Shown in pieces: positions 36,343-46,843 of a stretch of 64,000 nucleotides of DNA. This DNA is from Rhodospirillales bacterium. GTDB lineage: Bacteria; Pseudomonadota; Alphaproteobacteria; Rhodospirillales; Magnetospirillaceae. The stretch covers positions 52,677 to 116,676 of the forward strand of contig JACFNC010000012.1 of assembly GCA_019455065.1 (NCBI GenBank), written 5' to 3'. Under the pieces are notes generated by a model. That model saw nothing but the letters and a program-made list of their open reading frames with translations, made no database searches and was not told where the DNA came from. How positions within the stretch are numbered: position 1 is the stretch's first letter; every line of letters begins with the position of its first letter. Position numbers and translations under genes: made by a program.

Positions 36343-39099
36343 TCACCCGACCTCACGAAAAACCTTCCACCGCCGCAATACGTACTTTTCGCCCTCCAGA
36401 ATCAACATCAGCGCCACACCGACCAGCACCATGAGAATGCCGTCCGGAAGGGCCACCGGGCGGGTCTGGAAGAAATTATGCATGAAGGGTGTATAGGTGA
36501 AGATCAACTGCGCTGCCACCACCAATGCGATGGCCAACAGCACGGCCGGCGTTCCCAGCGCCCCACGCCAGGTCACCGAGGCGACGTGAAGGTATCGGAC
36601 GTTGAACAAATAGAAGATCTCAAGCACGACAATGGTATTGACGACCATGGTTCGCGCGGTGTCGACGTCCAGGCCACGGGCCAGCGCATAAAAGAAGATC
36701 GCGAGCGATCCGGCCACGAAGAGCGCGGACACGAAAAATACCCGCCATACCAGAAACGGCGAAAGCAGCGGGGCACCGGCCGCTCGCGGAGGGCGGCGCA
36801 TCACTCCCGGCTCAGACGGTTCGAAGGCCAGGACAAGTCCCAGCGTGACGGTCAATATGAGGTTGATCCACAGGATCTGCGTCGCCGTCATGGGCAAGGT
36901 GAACCCGAACAGGATCGCCGCAATGACGGTCAGCACCTCGCCGCCGTTGGTCGGTATGGTCCATGCGATCACCTTGCGGATATTGTCGTACACGGTCCGT
37001 CCTTCGTGGACGGCTGCGACGATCGACGCGAAGTTGTCGTCCAGAAGGACGATTTCGGATGCCTCCCGGGCCGCCTCGGTGCCCTTACGACCCATGGCGA
37101 TGCCCACGTCGGCCTGTTTCAGCGCAGGGGCGTCATTGACCCCGTCGCCGGTCATGGCGACGATCGCCCCCTCGGACTGAAGGGCGCGCACGATGCGAAG
37201 CTTGTGCTCGGGGCTGGTGCGGGCAAAGACATCGACCCGCATGGCGAGCGCGGGAAGGTCGTTTTCGGAGATCCCATCGAGATCCGCGCCGGTCATCACC
37301 GTGGGCGCCGGGCTGAGGCCGAGCTGGCGGGCGATGGCGGTCGCGGTGGAACCGTGATCGCCGGTAATCATCTTCACCGTGATTCCCGCCGAGCGGCATT
37401 CCGCGATGGCGGCCACGGCTTCGTCCCGCGGCGGGTCGATGATTCCGACGATGCCCAGGAAGGTGAGCCGGCCGTCGATTTCCGCATGGCTCAGGCGGGA
37501 CAGCGGCGTCGTCACCCGCATCACGGCAAAGCCCAGTACCCGCTCTCCCTGTGAGGCCGCCGCGTCGATCCGCGCGCTCCAATAGTCCAGATCGAGCAAC
37601 TCGCCATTTTCCCGGCCGATTTGGTCAGCACACATGGCGAGCACCCGCTCGGGAGCCCCCTTTACGAAGATGCATTCCTCTTCAGGGCCACGGTGCAGCG
37701 TCGCCATGAAGCGGTGCTGTGCGTCGAAGGGTATCTCGTCCAGTCTGGGCCATTCCTGCCGCACATGCTCGGGCGCCAGACCAGCCTTCATGGCGAGCAC
37801 GATCAGCGCGCCCTCCATCGGGTCGCCTTCGACCGTCCACGTCTCGCCGGCGCCGTGCAGATGGGATTCGTTGCACAAGAGGGCGGCACGGAAGAGGGGC
37901 GCCGCGGCGGCCACCGAAGCGACGTCCTCATCCCAACCGGACACCGTCATCGCCCCTTCGGGCAGGTAGCCCGCGCCGCCGACTTGAATGACGTGGCCCG
38001 CGGTGACGACGCGCCGCACCGTCATTTCGTTACGGGTCAGCGTGCCGGTCTTGTCCGAACAGATCACGGAGGTGGCCCCCAGCGTCTCGACGGCCGGCAG
38101 CCGGCGAATGACGGCGTGACGCTTGGCCATACGCTGGACACCGATGGCCAGGGTAATCGTGATCACCGCCGGCAGGCCCTCCGGCACCACGCCGACGGCC
38201 AACGCCACCACGGCGATCAACGCTTCCGGCCAGGCAAAACCGCGGGCGAGCACCGCGAAGGCGAACAGCAGGGCGGCCACCGTTATCGCCGTCCAGGTGA
38301 ACCGACGGCCAAAGTTGTTGATCTGCCGCAGCAGCGGCGTGGTGAGCTGCTGCACTTCGCCCATCAGCGTGCTGATGCGGCCGATCTCGGTCGTCGTGCC
38401 GGTGGCGACGACGACCCCGATTCCCTGGCCGGCGGCAATCATGGTGCCGGAGAACGCCATCGATAGGCGGTCGCCCAACGCCGCCTCGGGCGCGACCGGC
38501 CCCTCGGCTTTTTCCACCGCCACCGATTCGCCTGTCAGGACGGCCTCCTCGACCAACAAGCCGCGCGCCCTGATCAGGCGCAGGTCGGCGGGAACGCGGT
38601 CGCCCGGTTCCAGCAGCACGATGTCGCCGGGCACCAGTTGCTCGGCGGCGATGCCCTGGCGGCGGCCGCCACGCCGTACGCTGGCGCGCAGCGAGATCAT
38701 CGTGCGAATCGCGTTCAGCGCCTCTTCGGCTTTTCCTTCCTGGATGTAGCCGACGATGGCGTTGATCGTGACCACGGCGACGATCACCACGGCATCCACC
38801 CGATGGCCGAGAACGCCGGCCGCCACCGCGGCCGCGAGAAGGAAATAGATCAGGGCGTTGTTGAACTGCGCGAGGAACCGCAACAGTGGGCTGACGCCGG
38901 CGCTCTGGGGCAGCCGATTGGGGCCGTGCTCGGAGAACCGACGGGCGGCCTCGTCCTCGTCGAGGCCGTGCGGCGTGCTTCCCTGGGCCGCGAGCACCTC
39001 GGCGGCTGGCATGGCGTGCCAGGCGGAAATCGGCGGCGCCTCCAGCTGCATTCGCGGCGGGGCACGGCCATCGGTCATGGCATCACCATCGCTTTTCAT
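36343..39099 (-). CDS. P2-type cation-transporting ATPase of uncertain ion specificity
   Basis: A 918-residue P-type ATPase. The actuator domain has LTGES at 188-192, the phosphorylation site is Asp349 in ICSDKTGTLTRNEMTV, and the hinge is MTGDGVNDAPALKQADVGIA. The nucleotide-binding domain has KGAPERVL. M4 keeps the Ca2+-ATPase-type PEGLPAV (306-312). In M6, however, ILWINLILTVTLGLVLAFEP keeps the Asn but lacks the Asp that completes Ca2+ or Na+/K+ sites (NLVTD in SERCA). This sets it in a bacterial subgroup whose ion is not established. The N-terminal H-bearing region resembles P2 pumps. Start ATG 39099 or 39078. Confidence 0.88.
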   Translation of the reverse strand: MKSDGDAMTDGRAPPRMQLEAPPISAWHAMPAAEVLAAQGSTPHGLDEDEAARRFSEHGPNRLPQSAGVSPLLRFLAQFNNALIYFLLAAAVAAGVLGHRVDAVVIVAVVTINAIVGYIQEGKAEEALNAIRTMISLRASVRRGGRRQGIAAEQLVPGDIVLLEPGDRVPADLRLIRARGLLVEEAVLTGESVAVEKAEGPVAPEAALGDRLSMAFSGTMIAAGQGIGVVVATGTTTEIGRISTLMGEVQQLTTPLLRQINNFGRRFTWTAITVAALLFAFAVLARGFAWPEALIAVVALAVGVVPEGLPAVITITLAIGVQRMAKRHAVIRRLPAVETLGATSVICSDKTGTLTRNEMTVRRVVTAGHVIQVGGAGYLPEGAMTVSGWDEDVASVAAAAPLFRAALLCNESHLHGAGETWTVEGDPMEGALIVLAMKAGLAPEHVRQEWPRLDEIPFDAQHRFMATLHRGPEEECIFVKGAPERVLAMCADQIGRENGELLDLDYWSARIDAAASQGERVLGFAVMRVTTPLSRLSHAEIDGRLTFLGIVGIIDPPRDEAVAAIAECRSAGITVKMITGDHGSTATAIARQLGLSPAPTVMTGADLDGISENDLPALAMRVDVFARTSPEHKLRIVRALQSEGAIVAMTGDGVNDAPALKQADVGIAMGRKGTEAAREASEIVLLDDNFASIVAAVHEGRTVYDNIRKVIAWTIPTNGGEVLTVIAAILFGFTLPMTATQILWINLILTVTLGLVLAFEPSEPGVMRRPPRAAGAPLLSPFLVWRVFFVSALFVAGSLAIFFYALARGLDVDTARTMVVNTIVVLEIFYLFNVRYLHVASVTWRGALGTPAVLLAIALVVAAQLIFTYTPFMHNFFQTRPVALPDGILMVLVGVALMLILEGEKYVLRRWKVFREVG

Positions 39100-39232
39100 G
39101 GTGTGTGTGGCCTCAGGTGATGCAGGTGAAACTGGCCGGCGAAGCTCGCCGTGTCCTGTCCCTACCTTCTATCACGTCCAGCACTCGGGCTCACCCGAAA
39201 CGGTCGATCCGCCGAGCGGAGACCAAACCAAC

Positions 39233-41101
39233 TTACCGAAGGCCGGCGGATTGACGCTCGTCGAGGGCGTCGTAAAGGGGCCAATCGCCCGCCACCAGGG
39301 TGTCCAGCGACGGCGAGGGCTGGCCGACACGGCTGCGGTAGATCCAGAAATTGGTCATCACCCGCTCGATGAAAATGCGGGTTTCGCGCGACGGGATGCT
39401 TTCGATGAACAACAGCGGGTCGTCCTGGTGGGCGATCGACTTCTGCCAGCGGACCAGATTGCCGGGCCCCCCGTTATAAGCGGCGGCCAGCAGGAACAGG
39501 TTGCCCTTGACCGCGTCATGGTCGAGCAGGTGCCGGATGTAGCGTTGGCCCAGGGCGAGATTGAACTGCGGGTCGAGCAGCCGCTCGCGGGGCACCGGCT
39601 TTTCGGCGACGAACCGCGCGGTGCCGGGCATGAGCTGCATCAGCCCCGCCGCGCCCGCCGGGCTTCGGGCCTGCGGGTTGAAGGCCGATTCCTGGCGGGC
39701 GATCGCGAACACCAGTGCCTGGTCGACCGCCCAGCCCCCCTGCGGGGTCCAGGACGGCAGTGGATAGGCGGCGCTGTCATGGTAGCGGCCGTCGCGGTCG
39801 GCCACCACGCCGCCCAGCCGCAGCGCCAGCTCGGGCATGTCGCCGGCATGGGCCAGCGCCAACATCGCATGCGCCACGGTCGGCGTGGCCGTCGCGTACA
39901 ACCTGCGCAGTTCCTCTTCGGCGCTTCGCCGGTCGCCGATCTGCAGCAGGGCGAAGGCGCGCTTGCCGCCGGGAACGCGCATCAGGTTGTCGACGTCCAA
40001 GTCGGTCAGCGGCAGCGGTTCCCAGGCGAAGCGCACGTGGTAGCCGAGCGCGCGGCGGGCCAGAAGGCCGTAGAAGGTGCGGGGGTACGAAGCGGCGATG
40101 TCCAGCCAGTGGTTGACCACCTCCGGCCGCCGGGCAGCCAGATTGGCCCGTGCCGCCCAGTAGGCGCCGGCCGCGATCATCCAGCCCGAGCCGTCCGCAG
40201 CATTGGCGACGGCCTCGAAATGCCGGCGTCCGCGCTCGATGTCGCCCATCCGCCAGCTCGCCAGTCCCGCCGTCCAATGCGCGGCGGGCAGGCTCTCGCC
40301 CGACCGTCGCACCGCCTGCGACGCCCAGTTCAGCGCCTGGGCGTCCTCGCCCGCGGCGAAATGCCCGGCGGCCAGCATCGCCTTGAAACCGTCGACGCCG
40401 CTGTCGGTGAACAGCCGGCCGATCTCCGGACCGGCCAGGATGCGCGCCGCCTCGGAATGGGCGCCCTTGCTCAACAGGGCGCGGAACCGGTCGAACGTCG
40501 CGCGGGCCCTCTGCTTCTGAGCCGCGCTCAGCCGCTCCGCCGGCTCGATTCGCGAAATTTCCCAGTTGGCATCGCTGTCGGTGGTGTCGATTCCGGTGCC
40601 CGCCAGATAGCCCTTGACCGGCTGCTTCACCCCCGGGCCGCCGGTCGGGCGCCGGGAATTGGCCAGCTTGTGCAGACGGGGGGCGTCGGGATGGTCGTCA
40701 TAGGCGTCGAGCCAGGCCTTCAACTCGGCGAAGGGAGTGCGGTATGCGGGGTGCAGATAGCGCCGGGCAAGCACATGGCCGCGCAGAACGTCGTCGGAAA
40801 CCGATGCGAGTTCGCGGTCGGCGGCGCTCCACTGTCCGCGCGCTTGCAGGGCGAGCGCCCGTTGGTAGCGTCCCGCGTCGACTTCGCTCAACACGCGCGG
40901 CAGCCCGACCTTGCGGCCGATGCGCCCGTTCAGGCCTCCGAAGGCGGCGGCGACGATCGGCTCGTGGTCGGGAATGATGATCGGGGGTTCGGAAGCGCCG
41001 GTCGCACCGCCGGCGGTCAGGATCAGGGCGGCAAGGCCGGCCACCAGCGTGGCCCGGGCGCACCTTCGCCGCGCCGGCTTATCGGCGTTTTCGATAGGCA
41101 T
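39233..41101 (-). CDS. Soluble lytic murein transglycosylase (Slt-type)
   Basis: A 622-residue periplasmic lytic transglycosylase that cleaves glycan strands to 1,6-anhydroMurNAc products. A signal peptide follows a basic start (RRCARATLVAGLAALILTAG, cut near GASEP). A long helical superhelix domain (about 60-440) is followed by the GH23 catalytic domain with the likely catalytic Glu in FAIARQESAFNPQARSPAGA and the motifs GLMQLMPGTARFV and LLAAAYNGGPGNLVRW. ATG 41101 was preferred to the longer frame to 41137. No strong ribosome binding site is seen. It stands alone between the P-type ATPase and UDG genes. Confidence 0.92.
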   Translation of the reverse strand: MPIENADKPARRRCARATLVAGLAALILTAGGATGASEPPIIIPDHEPIVAAAFGGLNGRIGRKVGLPRVLSEVDAGRYQRALALQARGQWSAADRELASVSDDVLRGHVLARRYLHPAYRTPFAELKAWLDAYDDHPDAPRLHKLANSRRPTGGPGVKQPVKGYLAGTGIDTTDSDANWEISRIEPAERLSAAQKQRARATFDRFRALLSKGAHSEAARILAGPEIGRLFTDSGVDGFKAMLAAGHFAAGEDAQALNWASQAVRRSGESLPAAHWTAGLASWRMGDIERGRRHFEAVANAADGSGWMIAAGAYWAARANLAARRPEVVNHWLDIAASYPRTFYGLLARRALGYHVRFAWEPLPLTDLDVDNLMRVPGGKRAFALLQIGDRRSAEEELRRLYATATPTVAHAMLALAHAGDMPELALRLGGVVADRDGRYHDSAAYPLPSWTPQGGWAVDQALVFAIARQESAFNPQARSPAGAAGLMQLMPGTARFVAEKPVPRERLLDPQFNLALGQRYIRHLLDHDAVKGNLFLLAAAYNGGPGNLVRWQKSIAHQDDPLLFIESIPSRETRIFIERVMTNFWIYRSRVGQPSPSLDTLVAGDWPLYDALDERQSAGLR

Positions 41102-41164
41102 GAAGGGTTTATAGATTCCGGTTCGACGGACCGGCAATACCCGAAAGGGTTAATGACAAAAAAT

Positions 41165-41971
41165 TTAGGATTGCGCCAGCAGGCGCTTGCGCAACGTCAG
41201 CAGGTCCCGCCACGCCTCGCGCTTCGCCGACGGCGTGCGCAACAGATAGGCCGGGTGATAGGTGGCCAGGGCGGCCACCGGCCTGGGCAGGCCGGGCGAG
41301 GAATAGGCATGCCAGCGCCCCCGGATGCGGGTGATCGATTCGGTGCTGGCCAGCATGGCTGACGCCGCGGCGCCGCCGAGCAGGACGAGGAATTCGGGGT
41401 CGACGAGTTCGACGTGGCGCTCGACGAACGGCAGGCAGATGGCCACCTCGGCCGGTGTCGGCTTTCGGTTGCCGGGCGGGCGCCAGTTGACGACGTTGGT
41501 GATGTAGACGCTGCCGCGGTCGAGGCCGATGGACGCCAGCATGCGGTCGAGAAGCTGGCCGCTGGCCCCGACGAAGGGCAGACCGTGCTTGTCCTCCTCG
41601 GCCCCGGGCGCCTCGCCGATGAGCATCACCTTGGCCGCGGGATTGCCGTCGGCAAAGACCGTGGTGTTCGCCGACTGTTTCAGGGCGCAGCCCTCGAAGG
41701 CGGTCAAAGCGGCCCGCAATTCGTCCAACGTGCGGCATTCGGTGGCGAGGCGTGCCGAGGTGGCGGCCGCCTGGTCGGTGTCCGGCGGGGCCGCGGGCGC
41801 CGCCTTGGGCGGCGGAGCCGGCGGGCGGGGGGCTGGCGAAAGGGGCGCGGGCGTCGCTGGTGGGCGGGTCGCGGACAGCGCAAAGCGGTCCAGCGGCGCC
41901 TCGTCCACCGCCTCGTCCACCCCCGCCTCGATGTACCAGCGCAACAGCGCTTCCGCGGAAATCGGTTCCAT
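41165..41971 (-). CDS. Family 4-type uracil-DNA glycosylase lacking two cluster cysteines
   Basis: A 268-residue uracil-DNA glycosylase. Motif A is [20 protein letters not shown] and motif B is [10 protein letters not shown], as in family 4. The N-terminal 65 residues are a Pro/Ala-rich linker of little conservation. Family 4 enzymes bind a [4Fe-4S] cluster by four cysteines (CxxC near the N-terminus, then two spaced ones). Only GC in FEGCALKQ and AICLPF are at matching places; where CRPPGNR is expected, the protein has [10 protein letters not shown]. The cluster is therefore probably absent, as in alphaproteobacterial relatives. Role: removal of uracil from deaminated cytosine. Confidence 0.85.
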   Translation of the reverse strand: MEPISAEALLRWYIEAGVDEAVDEAPLDRFALSATRPPATPAPLSPAPRPPAPPPKAAPAAPPDTDQAAATSARLATECRTLDELRAALTAFEGCALKQSANTTVFADGNPAAKVMLIGEAPGAEEDKHGLPFVGASGQLLDRMLASIGLDRGSVYITNVVNWRPPGNRKPTPAEVAICLPFVERHVELVDPEFLVLLGGAAASAMLASTESITRIRGRWHAYSSPGLPRPVAALATYHPAYLLRTPSAKREAWRDLLTLRKRLLAQS

Positions 41972-42065
41972 CCGGCAAACTTACCTGCTGGAATGGGTCG
42001 ATACAAACGCAATGCCTATGCTATAGAGACGCCCGCGCGCGAAAGAGACTTCGGGGGATTGAGCG

Positions 42066-43691
42066 GTGGAACGCGAGATCATGGAATTCGATGTCGTCAT
42101 CGTCGGGGCGGGTCCGTCCGGCTTGGCGACCGCCATCCGGCTTCGGCAACTGAGCCAGCAGACCGGGCGCGAGCTGTCGGTCTGCATCCTGGAAAAGGGC
42201 TCCGAGGTCGGCGCCCACATTCTTTCCGGCGCGGTCATCGAAACACGATCGCTCGATGAACTGATTCCCGACTGGCGCGAGCGCGGGGCGCCGCTCAACA
42301 CGCCGGCCGGCGACGACCGCTTTTTGCTGCTCACCGCGAACCGTTCGGTCCGTCTGCCGACCCCGCCGCAGATGAACAACCACGGCAACTACATCATCAG
42401 CCTGGGCAATCTGTGCCGCTGGCTGGCGACGCAGGCCGAGGAACTGGGCGTCGAGATCTTCGCCGGCTTCGCCGCCGCCGAGGTGCTGTACCACGAGGAC
42501 GGCAGCGTCAAGGGCGTGGCCACCGGCGACATGGGGGTCGGCCGCGACGGCGAGCCGACCGCCAACTATCAGCCCGGTGTCGAACTGCATGCCCGCCAGA
42601 CGATCTTCGCCGAGGGCTGCCGCGGGTCATTGACCAAGACGCTGTTCGAGCGTTTCGCGCTGCGCCGGGACTGCGATCCGCAGACCTACGGCATCGGCAT
42701 CAAGGAGTTGTGGGAAATCGACCCCGCGAAGCACCAGCCCGGCCTCATCATCCACACCGTCGGCTGGCCGCTGTCGAGCGACACGTACGGCGGCTCATTC
42801 CTCTACCATCTCGAGCACAATCAGGTCGCGGTCGGCTTCGTCATCGGGCTCGACTACGCCAACCCGCATCTCAGCCCCTTCGACGAGTTCCAGCGCTACA
42901 AGAACCACCCGGCGATCCGCCCCTTCTTCGAGGGCGGCCGGCGCATCGCCTATGGCGCGCGCGCCCTCAGCGAGGGCGGCTTGCAGTCGATCCCGCATCT
43001 GACCTTTCCGGGCGGCCTGCTGGTCGGCGACACCGCGGGCTTCCTCAACGTGCCGAAGATCAAGGGCACCCACACCGCCATGAAGTCGGGCCTCGTGGCG
43101 GCCGAAGCCGTGTTCGATGCGCTGGCGCTGGATGGCGTGGTCGAGGTCAAGGCCTATCCGGAGAAGCTGCGCGCGTCGTGGCTGTGGGACGAATTGTCCA
43201 AGGTGCGCAACATCCGGCCGTCGTTCCGCTGGGGGCTGTGGGGCGGAATCGCCTATTCGGCCCTCGACACCTACCTGTTCCGGGGCAAGGCGCCGTGGAC
43301 GCTGCACCACCACCCCGACCACACGCAGCTGAAGAAGGCGAGCGAGGCGCCTCGCATCGAGTACCCCAAGCCCGATGGGGTGGTGAGTTTCGACAAGCTG
43401 TCGAGTGTGTTCATCTCGAACACCAACCATGAAGAGGACCAGCCGGTCCATCTGCGGCTCAAGGATCCGACCGTGCCGGTGCGGGTCAACCTGGCCAACT
43501 ACGACGCCCCCGAGCAGCGCTATTGCCCGGCCGGGGTGTACGAGATCGTGCAGGAAGAGGCGGGGCCGCGGCTGCAGATCAACGCGCAGAATTGCGTCCA
43601 TTGCAAGACCTGCGATATCAAGGACCCCACCCAGAACATCAACTGGGTGGTGCCCGAGGGCGGCGGCGGGCCGAATTACCCGAACATGTGA
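42066..43691 (+). CDS. Electron transfer flavoprotein-ubiquinone oxidoreductase
   Basis: A 541-residue membrane-associated flavoprotein that moves electrons from ETF (fed by acyl-CoA and other dehydrogenases) to ubiquinone. FAD-binding Rossmann start: [19 protein letters not shown]. Family signature: [17 protein letters not shown], and a long mid-part with [20 protein letters not shown]. The [4Fe-4S] ferredoxin-like segment at the C-terminus has [10 protein letters not shown] and [13 protein letters not shown], giving four cluster cysteines. GTG 42066 is chosen because relatives also begin with MERE-MEFDVV; ATG 42081 would remove five residues. Divergent from the UDG gene. Confidence 0.95.
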   Translation: MEREIMEFDVVIVGAGPSGLATAIRLRQLSQQTGRELSVCILEKGSEVGAHILSGAVIETRSLDELIPDWRERGAPLNTPAGDDRFLLLTANRSVRLPTPPQMNNHGNYIISLGNLCRWLATQAEELGVEIFAGFAAAEVLYHEDGSVKGVATGDMGVGRDGEPTANYQPGVELHARQTIFAEGCRGSLTKTLFERFALRRDCDPQTYGIGIKELWEIDPAKHQPGLIIHTVGWPLSSDTYGGSFLYHLEHNQVAVGFVIGLDYANPHLSPFDEFQRYKNHPAIRPFFEGGRRIAYGARALSEGGLQSIPHLTFPGGLLVGDTAGFLNVPKIKGTHTAMKSGLVAAEAVFDALALDGVVEVKAYPEKLRASWLWDELSKVRNIRPSFRWGLWGGIAYSALDTYLFRGKAPWTLHHHPDHTQLKKASEAPRIEYPKPDGVVSFDKLSSVFISNTNHEEDQPVHLRLKDPTVPVRVNLANYDAPEQRYCPAGVYEIVQEEAGPRLQINAQNCVHCKTCDIKDPTQNINWVVPEGGGGPNYPNM

Positions 43692-43762
43692 CGGACCGGC
43701 CGGCCGGGGGAGTTTAATGTGTCAGGCGGAGGATCGCTGAGGTCCTCCTGGGTGGAGAGCCG

Positions 43763-45538
43763 GTGGCGTTGGAAGCGCGAAGGGTGGGAACGAAGGACGC
43801 GGGGCGGACCGCCGCCGGTGGGCCGCCGCTGACGCGTGTGCTGCTGACCGCGGCGCTGGTCGCCCTGACGGCCGGGTGCGGCTCCGAGAACGGCGGCAAC
43901 GCGGCGGTACCGGCGCCCCCGCCGAATATCGTGCAGCCGGTATCGGAGCGCTCGGCGGCCGGGGCCTATCTGGCCGGGCGCCATGCCGCCGACATCGGCG
44001 ACACGGCGGCCGCCGCCGATTACTTCGCCGGCGCCCTGGCCGGCGACCCCGAGAACGTCGAGCTGTTGCAGGGGGCGTTCGCCCTGATGGCGGCCGAGGG
44101 GCGGATGGCCGAGGCGTCGGACTTGGCGCGCCGCCTGCTGCAATACGATGCGAACGCGGTCCTCGCCGCCGTGGTGGTCGCGATCCAGGACGCCAAGGCC
44201 GGCGATTTCGCGGCGGCGAGCCGGCGCCTGGAGGCGCTGCCGGAACGCGGGCTGGGAAGCTTCCTGGGGCCGCTGCTCACCGCCTGGGCGAAGGCGGGGC
44301 AGGGCGATATCGACGGTGCCATGGCGACGGTGGCGCCGCTGGCGGGCAACGCCCATTTCGCCGCCCTGCACGATTTCCATGCCGCCCTGATCAACGATCT
44401 CGCCGACCGCCGCGACGCGGCCGAGCACTTCTATCGCAAGACCGGCGCCGGCAGCGGCGCGGCACTACGCTACGTGCAGGCGGCGGCGGCGTTCTTCGAA
44501 CGCACAGGCCGGCCCGACGAGGCGCGCCGCCTGTTCGCGAACTACGACGAGGACCATCCCGACGGCTCGTTGCTCGACGGCGCCGCTGTCGCGGGCGGCG
44601 CCAAGGCGGTGCCCTCGGCTGCCGCCGGCATGGCCGAGGCGCTGTTCGGCGCCGCCACGTCGGTGCGCCAGAGCAACGCCCTCGATGCCGCCCTCATCTT
44701 CGCGCGCCTGGCGCTGGAGCTGCGCCCCGACATGCCGCTGGCCCGCATCCTGGTCGCCGACATCCTCCAGTCGCGCGGGCGGCTGGCCGAGGCCAACCGA
44801 ACCTACTCCGCCATTGCCGAGGGCAGCGTGGGCTATTGGGCGGCGCAGCTTCGCATCGCCGCCAATCTCGACGAGCTGGGCGACGAGGAGGGCGCGGCGC
44901 GCCTGCTGGAGAAGCTGGCCGCGGAACGGCCGCAGCAGATCGACGCCCTCGTCGCCCTGGGCGAAATTCTGCGCACCGGAAAACGCTATGCCGAGGCCGT
45001 GGCCGCCTATGACCGCGCCATCGCGCGGCTGGCCACCGTGGAAAAGCGCCACTGGGTCCTGTTCTACAGCCGGGGCATCAGCCTGGAGCGGTCGGGGCAG
45101 TGGGCGCGCGCCGAGAGCGACCTCAGGAAGGCGCTGGAGCTCGAGCCGGACCAGCCCCACGTGCTCAACTATCTCGGCTATAGCTGGGTGGAGCAGGGGG
45201 CGCATCTCGACGAGGCGAAGCGGATGATCGAACGGGCGGTCGAGCTGCGCCCGAACGACGGTTACATCGTGGACAGCCTGGGCTGGGTGCTCTATCGCCG
45301 GGGCGACTTCGCCGAGGCGGTGCGGGTGCTCGAGCGTGCGGTGGAACTGCGGCCCGAGGATCCCACCGTCAACGACCACCTGGGCGACGCGCTGTGGCGG
45401 GTGGGGCGGTACGACGAGGCGCGCTTCCAGTGGCAGAGGGCCTTGAGCCTGGACCCCGAGCCGGAATTGGTGGGCGGCATCCGCGGCAAGATCGTCTCCG
45501 GGCTCGAGGAGAAGACGGCCGCCGGGCCGGCGAAATGA
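43763..45538 (+). CDS. TPR-repeat lipoprotein
   Basis: A 591-residue protein with a lipobox ([13 protein letters not shown], acylated Cys near residue 39) and many tetratricopeptide repeats from residue 65 to 575. The clearest are [40 protein letters not shown] and [20 protein letters not shown]. TPRs are protein-binding scaffolds. It probably sits on the outer face of a membrane. GTG 43763 is the likely start (after GGAGAGCC). The stop overlaps the ispE start (ATGA); the TPR gene before ispE is a common alphaproteobacterial arrangement, though no functional link is known. Confidence 0.85.
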   Translation: MALEARRVGTKDAGRTAAGGPPLTRVLLTAALVALTAGCGSENGGNAAVPAPPPNIVQPVSERSAAGAYLAGRHAADIGDTAAAADYFAGALAGDPENVELLQGAFALMAAEGRMAEASDLARRLLQYDANAVLAAVVVAIQDAKAGDFAAASRRLEALPERGLGSFLGPLLTAWAKAGQGDIDGAMATVAPLAGNAHFAALHDFHAALINDLADRRDAAEHFYRKTGAGSGAALRYVQAAAAFFERTGRPDEARRLFANYDEDHPDGSLLDGAAVAGGAKAVPSAAAGMAEALFGAATSVRQSNALDAALIFARLALELRPDMPLARILVADILQSRGRLAEANRTYSAIAEGSVGYWAAQLRIAANLDELGDEEGAARLLEKLAAERPQQIDALVALGEILRTGKRYAEAVAAYDRAIARLATVEKRHWVLFYSRGISLERSGQWARAESDLRKALELEPDQPHVLNYLGYSWVEQGAHLDEAKRMIERAVELRPNDGYIVDSLGWVLYRRGDFAEAVRVLERAVELRPEDPTVNDHLGDALWRVGRYDEARFQWQRALSLDPEPELVGGIRGKIVSGLEEKTAAGPAK

Positions 45539-46404
45539 CGGCGGGAGTCACCGTCGAGGCTCCGGCCAAGATCAATCTCTATCTCCATGTCACCGGGCGC
45601 CGCGCCGACGGCTATCACCTGCTCGACAGCCTGGTGGCTTTCGCTGGCGTGGGCGACACCCTGGTCTGCTCGCCGGCCGACGCTCTCGAACTCGTGGTCG
45701 AGGGACCGATGGCAGGCGCGCTGGCGGGCCTGGCCGAGGAGAACATCGTTCTGCGTGCGGCGCGCCTGCTGGCGGCGTGCCATGGCGTGGCGCCGCGGGC
45801 TCGTATCACCCTGGTCAAGCGGCTGCCCGTCGCCGCCGGCATCGGCGGCGGTTCGGCCGACGCGGCGGCGGCGCTGCGCGGGCTGTGCCGCCTGTGGGGG
45901 CTGGCGCCGTCCGCAGACGATCTCGCCGCGCTTGGCCTCGAGCTGGGCGCCGACGTGCCGGTCTGCCTGGCCGGCCGGCCGGCGCTGATGGCCGGCATCG
46001 GCGAGGCGCTGGCGCCAGCGCCGGCGCTGCCGCCTACCTGGCTGGTTCTCGCCAATCCCGGCGTCGCGGTTTCCACCCCGGCGGTGTTCGCCGCCCTGGC
46101 CGGGCGCTTCTCCGCGGCCAGGCCGCTGAACGAGGCGGCGCCCGACGCCGCCGCGCTGGCCGAGATGTCGGCCGCGCGGGACAACGATCTGACCGCCCCG
46201 GCGGTGGCGCTGGCGCCGGAGATCGGCAAGGCGCTGCGCGACCTGGGCGCCGTCCCCGACTGCCTGCTGGCCCGCATGTCGGGCAGCGGGGCCACCTGTT
46301 TCGGCCTGTTCGCCGACGCCGCCGCCGCCCATGCCGCCGCCGCCGCGCTGTCCGCGCGCCGCCCCGGCTGGTGGATCGCCGCGGCGCCGCTGCTCGCCGG
46401 ATGA
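45535..46404 (+). CDS. ispE: 4-diphosphocytidyl-2-C-methyl-D-erythritol kinase
   Basis: A 289-residue GHMP kinase that phosphorylates CDP-methylerythritol in the MEP pathway for isoprenoid synthesis. N-terminal motif: [20 protein letters not shown] with LLDSLV. The ATP-binding GHMP loop is [21 protein letters not shown]-terminal motif 3 is [18 protein letters not shown] 45535 overlaps the preceding stop by four bases. The protein ends 59 bases before tRNA-Gln. Confidence 0.95.
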   Translation: MTAGVTVEAPAKINLYLHVTGRRADGYHLLDSLVAFAGVGDTLVCSPADALELVVEGPMAGALAGLAEENIVLRAARLLAACHGVAPRARITLVKRLPVAAGIGGGSADAAAALRGLCRLWGLAPSADDLAALGLELGADVPVCLAGRPALMAGIGEALAPAPALPPTWLVLANPGVAVSTPAVFAALAGRFSAARPLNEAAPDAAALAEMSAARDNDLTAPAVALAPEIGKALRDLGAVPDCLLARMSGSGATCFGLFADAAAAHAAAAALSARRPGWWIAAAPLLAG

Positions 46405-46463
46405 GCGGCGAGGTCCCCGTTGCGGGCCGCGACGTTTCGGCTTATCGTGCGCATCCCTTCCGG

Positions 46464-46538
46464 TGGGGCGTAGCCAAGCGGTAAGGCAGCGGTTTTTGGT
46501 ACCGCCATTCCCAGGTTCGAATCCTGGCGCCCCAGCCA
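46464..46538 (+). tRNA. tRNA-Gln (anticodon TTG)
   Basis: A 75-base cloverleaf: acceptor stem TGGGGCG (46464-46470) pairs with CGCCCCA (46528-46534), discriminator G, and encoded CCA (46536-46538). The anticodon stem GCGGT/ACCGC closes a 7-base loop TTTTGGT with anticodon TTG, reading CAA. The T arm is CCAGGTTCGAATCCTGG. A foreign-looking island begins directly downstream, so its 3' end may be an integration site. Confidence 0.97.
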
Positions 46539-46843
46539 ATCTCCGGTGTGTCCGCTCACGCGGGCTTGTCGGTTCTGGCTTTAGTTGAGATTTCACGCCT
46601 TGTAGCGGAGACGGCGCTCGGTTTACGCGGGACGACTGCGGCTTCTGTGGCGCCGAAAATCTCAATCACCTCAGCGCGGTAGTTGGATAGAGCTTGTCAA
46701 ATGGCTCTGAGACCGTGCTGATTGCGGGTGAGCGCCCAGTTTCGGATTCGTCTTAGCCACAGCTTGAACTTTCGGGGCACCGCGCTGCTCCCGGTAGACA
46801 GGCTCCGTATGTGCTCCTACCTACCGAACCTAACAGCACGATA
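46539..46843. other. Non-coding stretch at the left edge of the island
   Basis: About 305 bases between tRNA-Gln and the tniQ remnant. No frame longer than about 60 codons gives recognisable protein. One minus-strand frame can be read as two short pieces separated by a TGA (with RKFKLWLRRIRNWALTRNQH) but it matches nothing I know. No second copy of the tRNA 3' end was found that would mark an attachment site. Confidence 0.5.
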
